Shown here piece after piece: positions 4,931 through 7,790 of a stretch of 7,790 nt of DNA (the stretch's first letter is position 1; the number at the start of each line of letters is the position of its first letter). The position numbers and the translations under genes were made by a program. This DNA comes from Porphyrobacter sp. (GTDB taxonomy: Bacteria; Pseudomonadota; Alphaproteobacteria; Sphingomonadales; Sphingomonadaceae), in assembly GCA_018991295.1 (NCBI GenBank), contig JAGKSZ010000220.1, positions 1 through 7,790 on the forward strand, read 5' to 3'. The notes beneath the pieces were generated by a model. That model saw nothing but the letters and a program-made list of their open reading frames with translations, did no database searches and was not told where the DNA came from.

Positions 4931-6802
4931 ATGGCCGACATCAATTCACCGGTAGAAATCGGCGTCACCACCGGGCCGATCCGCGGCAGCCGCAAGGTCT
5001 ATGTGGGCGCGCGCACGGGCTCGGGCATCCGCGTCGCGATGCGCGAGATCGATCTGGAAGGCGGCGAGCCCTCCGTGCGCGTCTACGACACCTCCGGCCC
5101 CTATACCGACCCTGCCGCCCATATCGATATCAACGCCGGCCTTGCCCCCCTGCGCCGCGACTGGATTCTCGCCCGCGCGGACGTGGAGCAATATGATGGC
5201 CGCGAGGTGAAGCCCGAAGACAATGGCCGCCTCGGCCCTGACCGTTCGGGCGGCGTGGCGCAGTTCCCGAATACCGTGAAGCGCCCGCTGCGCGCCAAGG
5301 CCGGGATGAATGTCAGCCAGATGCACTATGCCCGCCGCGGCATCATCACGCCGGAAATGGAATATGTGGCCGAGCGCGAGAACCTCGGCCGCGAAATCGC
5401 TGCCGATCTGATCCGCGACGGCGAAAGCTGGGGCGCGGAAATCCCCGATGTCATCACGCCGGAATTCGTGCGGCAGGAGGTGGCACGGGGCCGCGCCATC
5501 ATCCCCTCCAACATCAACCACCCCGAAAGCGAGCCGATGGCGATCGGGCGCAACTTCCTCGTCAAGATCAACGCCAATATCGGCAATTCCGCCGTGGCAT
5601 CCGATGTGGCGAGCGAGGTCGACAAGATGGTCTGGGCGACCCGCTGGGGCGCGGACACGATCATGGACCTCTCCACCGGGCGCAACATCCACGACACCCG
5701 CGAATGGATCATCCGCAACAGCCCCGTCCCCATCGGCACCGTCCCCATCTATCAGGCGCTGGAGAAAGTGGGCGGCATCGCCGAAGAACTCACGTGGGAA
5801 ATCTTCCGCGACACCCTGATCGAGCAGGCCGAACAGGGCGTTGACTACTTCACCATCCACGCGGGCGTCCGCCTGCCCTACATCCCGCTCACCGCCAAGC
5901 GCGTCACCGGGATCGTCAGCCGCGGCGGCTCGATCATGGCCAAGTGGTGCCTCGCCCACCACAAGGAGAGCTTCCTCTACGAACACTTCGACGAGATCAC
6001 CGAGATCATGAAGGCCTATGACATCGCCTACTCCTTGGGAGATGGCCTGCGCCCCGGATCGATCCGCGACGCCAATGACGAAGCGCAATTCGCCGAACTC
6101 TACACCCTCGGAGAACTCACCAAGCGCGCCTGGGAGCAGGACGTGCAGGTGATGATCGAAGGCCCCGGCCACGTGCCGATGCACAAGATCAAGCAGAACA
6201 TGGAAAAGCAGCTTGAGGCCTGCGGCGAGGCGCCGTTCTACACCTTGGGCCCGCTCGTCACCGATATCGCGCCGGGATACGACCACATCACCAGCGGCAT
6301 CGGGGCGGCACAGATCGGGTGGTATGGCACCGCGATGCTCTGCTACGTCACCCCCAAGGAACACCTCGGTCTGCCTGACCGTGACGATGTGAAGGTGGGC
6401 GTAGTGACGTACAAACTCGCCGCCCACGCCGCTGACCTTGCCAAGGGGCACCCGGCAGCACAGGTCCGCGACGATGCGCTGTCCAAGGCCCGCTTCGAAT
6501 TCCGCTGGCGCGACCAGTTCAACCTCAGCCTCGACCCCGAAACCGCCGAGCAATATCACGACCAGACGCTCCCGGCGGAAGGCGCCAAGTCAGCCCACTT
6601 CTGCTCCATGTGCGGGCCCAAGTTCTGCTCGATGAAGATCACGCAGGAAGTGCGCGATTTTGCCGCCAAGCAGAACGCCGGCATCGAAACCTTCGTCGCC
6701 TCCGAAGCCGAGGCGGAAGCGGGCATGGCGGAGATGAGCGAGAAGTTCCGCGAAGTCGGCAACCAGCTTTACGTGGGCGCCGGGGACCGCGAACACGACT
6801 AG
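4931..6802 (+). CDS. thiC: Phosphomethylpyrimidine (HMP-P) synthase ThiC
   Basis: ThiC is the cytosolic radical-SAM enzyme that rearranges aminoimidazole ribotide into HMP phosphate, the pyrimidine half of thiamine. The protein has 623 residues, against 631 for E. coli ThiC, so it looks intact. The N-terminal ThiC-associated domain covers roughly residues 15-90, including VYVGARTGSGI and VYDTSGPYTDP. The TIM-barrel core follows with SNINHPESEPMAIGRNF (about 193-210), WATRWGADTIMDLSTGRN (about 236-253) and GPGHVPMH (around 410-418). The C-terminal CSMCGPKFC (558-566) is the CX2CX4C motif that holds the 4Fe-4S cluster in this family. The ATG at 4931 is preceded by GGAGAG 10 bases upstream. An in-frame GTG at 4868 lies inside the riboswitch and is not a credible start. 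It is a single-gene unit controlled by the TPP riboswitch and ends in TAG before a hairpin shared with a convergent gene. Confidence 0.98.
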   Translation: MADINSPVEIGVTTGPIRGSRKVYVGARTGSGIRVAMREIDLEGGEPSVRVYDTSGPYTDPAAHIDINAGLAPLRRDWILARADVEQYDGREVKPEDNGRLGPDRSGGVAQFPNTVKRPLRAKAGMNVSQMHYARRGIITPEMEYVAERENLGREIAADLIRDGESWGAEIPDVITPEFVRQEVARGRAIIPSNINHPESEPMAIGRNFLVKINANIGNSAVASDVASEVDKMVWATRWGADTIMDLSTGRNIHDTREWIIRNSPVPIGTVPIYQALEKVGGIAEELTWEIFRDTLIEQAEQGVDYFTIHAGVRLPYIPLTAKRVTGIVSRGGSIMAKWCLAHHKESFLYEHFDEITEIMKAYDIAYSLGDGLRPGSIRDANDEAQFAELYTLGELTKRAWEQDVQVMIEGPGHVPMHKIKQNMEKQLEACGEAPFYTLGPLVTDIAPGYDHITSGIGAAQIGWYGTAMLCYVTPKEHLGLPDRDDVKVGVVTYKLAAHAADLAKGHPAAQVRDDALSKARFEFRWRDQFNLSLDPETAEQYHDQTLPAEGAKSAHFCSMCGPKFCSMKITQEVRDFAAKQNAGIETFVASEAEAEAGMAEMSEKFREVGNQLYVGAGDREHD

Positions 6803-6813
6803 GACCTGACCCT

Positions 6814-6839
6814 GCCCTCTCTCGGCATCGGGAGGGGGC
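6814..6839. terminator. Bidirectional GC-rich hairpin between thiC and the convergent lipoprotein gene
   Basis: GCCCTCTCTC (6814-6823) pairs along its full 10 bases with GGGAGGGGGC (6830-6839), including two wobble pairs, around a 6-base loop. A competing pairing of CTGCCC (6812-6817) with GGGCAG (6840-6845) is also possible. It lies 11 bases after the thiC stop and 19 bases after the end of the minus-strand gene, so it can serve both. No T-run follows on either strand, so Rho-independent activity is uncertain. Confidence 0.6.
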
Positions 6840-6858
6840 GGGCAGAGGCCTCAGCCCT

Positions 6859-7491
6859 TCACCATCCCCACGGCGCAGGCGGCGGGGTGACGGGGCGGGT
6901 GAGATCGAACTCCACCCGGAACAGCCGTCCCTTGCGGCTGAGCTGATAGGTGTAGGTCGATCCGTCCACCTCGATGCGCCACACATTGGTGACCGAGGCG
7001 GCAAGGCCGCCTGCGCGGAACAGCGCGATGCTGTCTGCGTCCACCGCAAAGTCCTGCGCGCCCGCGCTGCCGGTTGCCTGCGTATCGCCGCCATACATGG
7101 TAACGGGATCGGCTGAGCCATCCTCATGACGGTGATCGTGCTTCAGCCTGAGGCCGCTATCGGTGCGGGTCACCAGCCAGGTGCGCGATCGGTCCCACGT
7201 GCCGTCTTCGGCCTGCACATGGAAGGGGATGGCCATACGGTCGGGTGCGCACTCACGGAAATCCACCACCATCGCCCGGCCCGCCATATCCGCGTCCGCC
7301 GGGTCGGTGGAGACGAGCCGTCCGGCATAGGCCTTGCCGCAATGCGCAGCGAGCCGCGCCATGAAGGCGCTTTGCGGGTCCGCCGCTGCCTTGTCCCCGG
7401 AGGGCGATACGCAGCCGCTCAGGATCATCGCCGGAGCGATCATGACAGCAAGGCGCACAAGGGCGCGGGCGGGAGCTTGGGTGCAGGTCAT
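6859..7491 (-). CDS. Putative lipoprotein of unknown function
   Basis: A 210-residue exported protein. Arginines at 9 and 13 precede a hydrophobic stretch ending in LSGC with the lipid-accepting Cys at 27, a type II signal peptide, so it should be anchored in the cell envelope. The mature domain has two further cysteines, C51 (AHCGKAYAG) and C81 (FRECAP), which could form a disulfide, and a His/Asp-rich segment LKHDHRHEDGS (116-126) followed by MYGGDTQATGS (132-142). It then carries strand-like stretches and ends in a Pro-rich tail, PPPAPWGW. I recall similar uncharacterised secreted proteins with the same cysteine and KHDHRHEDG pattern but know no function. The ATG at 7491 has no clear ribosome binding site; the alternative ATG at 7443 would remove the charged start of the signal peptide. 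It converges on thiC and lies 73 bases downstream of the UPF0178 gene. Confidence 0.8.
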   Translation of the reverse strand: MTCTQAPARALVRLAVMIAPAMILSGCVSPSGDKAAADPQSAFMARLAAHCGKAYAGRLVSTDPADADMAGRAMVVDFRECAPDRMAIPFHVQAEDGTWDRSRTWLVTRTDSGLRLKHDHRHEDGSADPVTMYGGDTQATGSAGAQDFAVDADSIALFRAGGLAASVTNVWRIEVDGSTYTYQLSRKGRLFRVEFDLTRPVTPPPAPWGW

Positions 7492-7513
7492 CGGTCAGGG
7501 GTGACGCAGATGC

Positions 7514-7562
7514 GCGCAAAAGGCAAATGGGGCAGGCCGTGCGCGAAGCGGCTGGCTGCCCC
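7514..7562 (-). terminator. Terminator-like hairpin after the UPF0178 gene
   Basis: Read on the minus strand, GGGGCAG (7562-7556) pairs with CTGCCCC (7535-7529), and GCCG (7552-7549) with CGGC (7539-7536), giving 11 GC-rich pairs with a 3-base bulge and a 9-base loop. The tail ATTTGCCTTTTG (7528-7517) is moderately T-rich. It starts 2 bases after the UPF0178 stop, so it probably ends that transcript and separates it from the lipoprotein gene. It fills much of the 73-base gap. Confidence 0.65.
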
Positions 7563-7564
7563 CC

Positions 7565-7790
7565 CTAACCCATCCCCACCAGCACCCGGTCCAGCGCCTG
7601 CAGGAACCGCGAGCGGTCCGCCTTCGAAAACGGCGCGTTTCCGCCTCCCACCCCGTCCATCCCGGCCCGCAAATCCGCCATGATCGCCCGCGTTGCTATC
7701 GCGCCGCCGATGCTGGCCGCTGTAAATTCCTCGCCATTGTGTTTCAGCACGCGGGCGCCTGCTTTCAGGCAGCGGTCGGCGAGCAGGATG
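7565..7790 (-). CDS. UPF0178 (YaiI/YqxD) family protein, C-terminal half (gene runs off the right edge)
   Basis: The visible 75 codons encode the C-terminal half of a UPF0178 protein, a family of about 150-160 residues related to NYN/PIN-like nuclease folds but without an established function. The diagnostic stretches are LLADRCLKAGARVL, then NGEEFTAASIGGAIATRAI and ADLRAG, and finally FSKADRSRFLQALDRVL near the end, which match the family as I recall it. The aspartate in LLAD belongs to a conserved acidic position of the PIN-like core; the upstream acidic residues lie outside the window. The frame is open to the right edge and ends in TAG at 7567-7565. The ATG at 7750 is internal, since the conserved LLADRC segment precedes it. 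A terminator-like hairpin follows directly. Confidence 0.88.
   Translation of the reverse strand, partial: ILLADRCLKAGARVLKHNGEEFTAASIGGAIATRAIMADLRAGMDGVGGGNAPFSKADRSRFLQALDRVLVGMG

Noticed and set aside
4946..6559. 537-codon open frame on the minus strand opposite thiC
   Set aside because: It lies entirely within thiC on the opposite strand. Its translation is low in complexity (Asp, Val, Gly, Ala, His) with no family motif. Antisense frames this long are common in GC-rich genes.
7120..7700. Plus-strand open frame over the lipoprotein start and UPF0178 end
   Set aside because: It covers parts of two minus-strand genes and a terminator, and its Pro/Arg-rich translation looks like nothing but an antisense shadow.
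1..7790. Search for CRISPR repeats, insertion sequences, tRNA or rRNA genes, toxin-antitoxin pairs or phage genes
   Set aside because: No regularly spaced repeats, transposase motifs, terminal inverted repeats, cloverleaf sequences or phage-like proteins were seen. Codon and base use look even across all genes.

Overview
The window is GC-rich and compactly coded. The gene families (a CrtY/CrtI carotenoid pair, a MipA-type porin, the UPF0314 membrane protein and a TPP-riboswitch-controlled thiC) point to an alphaproteobacterium, most likely of the Sphingomonadales (Erythrobacter/Sphingomonas-like). This placement rests on protein resemblance recalled from memory, not on a search.

Layout. Bases 1-1701 (minus strand) hold the carotenoid genes: crtY (lycopene beta-cyclase) runs into crtI (phytoene desaturase) with a 4-base ATGA overlap, and crtI leaves the window at its left edge. 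A 133-base divergent region (1702-1834) carries two perfect 12-base palindromes, a third inverted repeat and a 7-base direct repeat. From there the plus strand reads mipA-like outer-membrane barrel (1835-2761), a secreted metal-dependent amidohydrolase of the Xaa-Arg/Lys dipeptidase type (2845-4122) and a UPF0314 (DUF2585) multi-pass membrane protein (4119-4721). The last two overlap by GTGA and are surely co-translated. A TPP riboswitch (4762-4873) precedes thiC (4931-6802), the HMP-phosphate synthase of thiamine biosynthesis. thiC ends in a GC-rich hairpin shared with a convergent minus-strand lipoprotein gene of unknown function (6859-7491). At the right edge is the C-terminal half of a UPF0178 (YaiI/YqxD) gene on the minus strand, followed by its own hairpin terminator.

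How the genes work together. crtI and crtY catalyse successive steps from phytoene through lycopene to beta-carotene. The mipA-like gene, the dipeptidase-like enzyme and UPF0314 are all envelope or periplasm proteins. The last two form a translationally coupled pair, but no shared pathway is known to me. thiC is an independent unit controlled by thiamine pyrophosphate through its leader. Its RNA contains two copies of the same 6-base P1 strand, which suggests how ligand binding could control ribosome access.

Most of the window is ordinary chromosomal housekeeping and accessory metabolism. I see no mobile element, CRISPR array, tRNA or rRNA, and no convincing new defence or biosynthetic system. 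The most worthwhile items are the thiC leader switch, the palindrome cluster between crtY and mipA, the dipeptidase/UPF0314 pair and the unknown lipoprotein.
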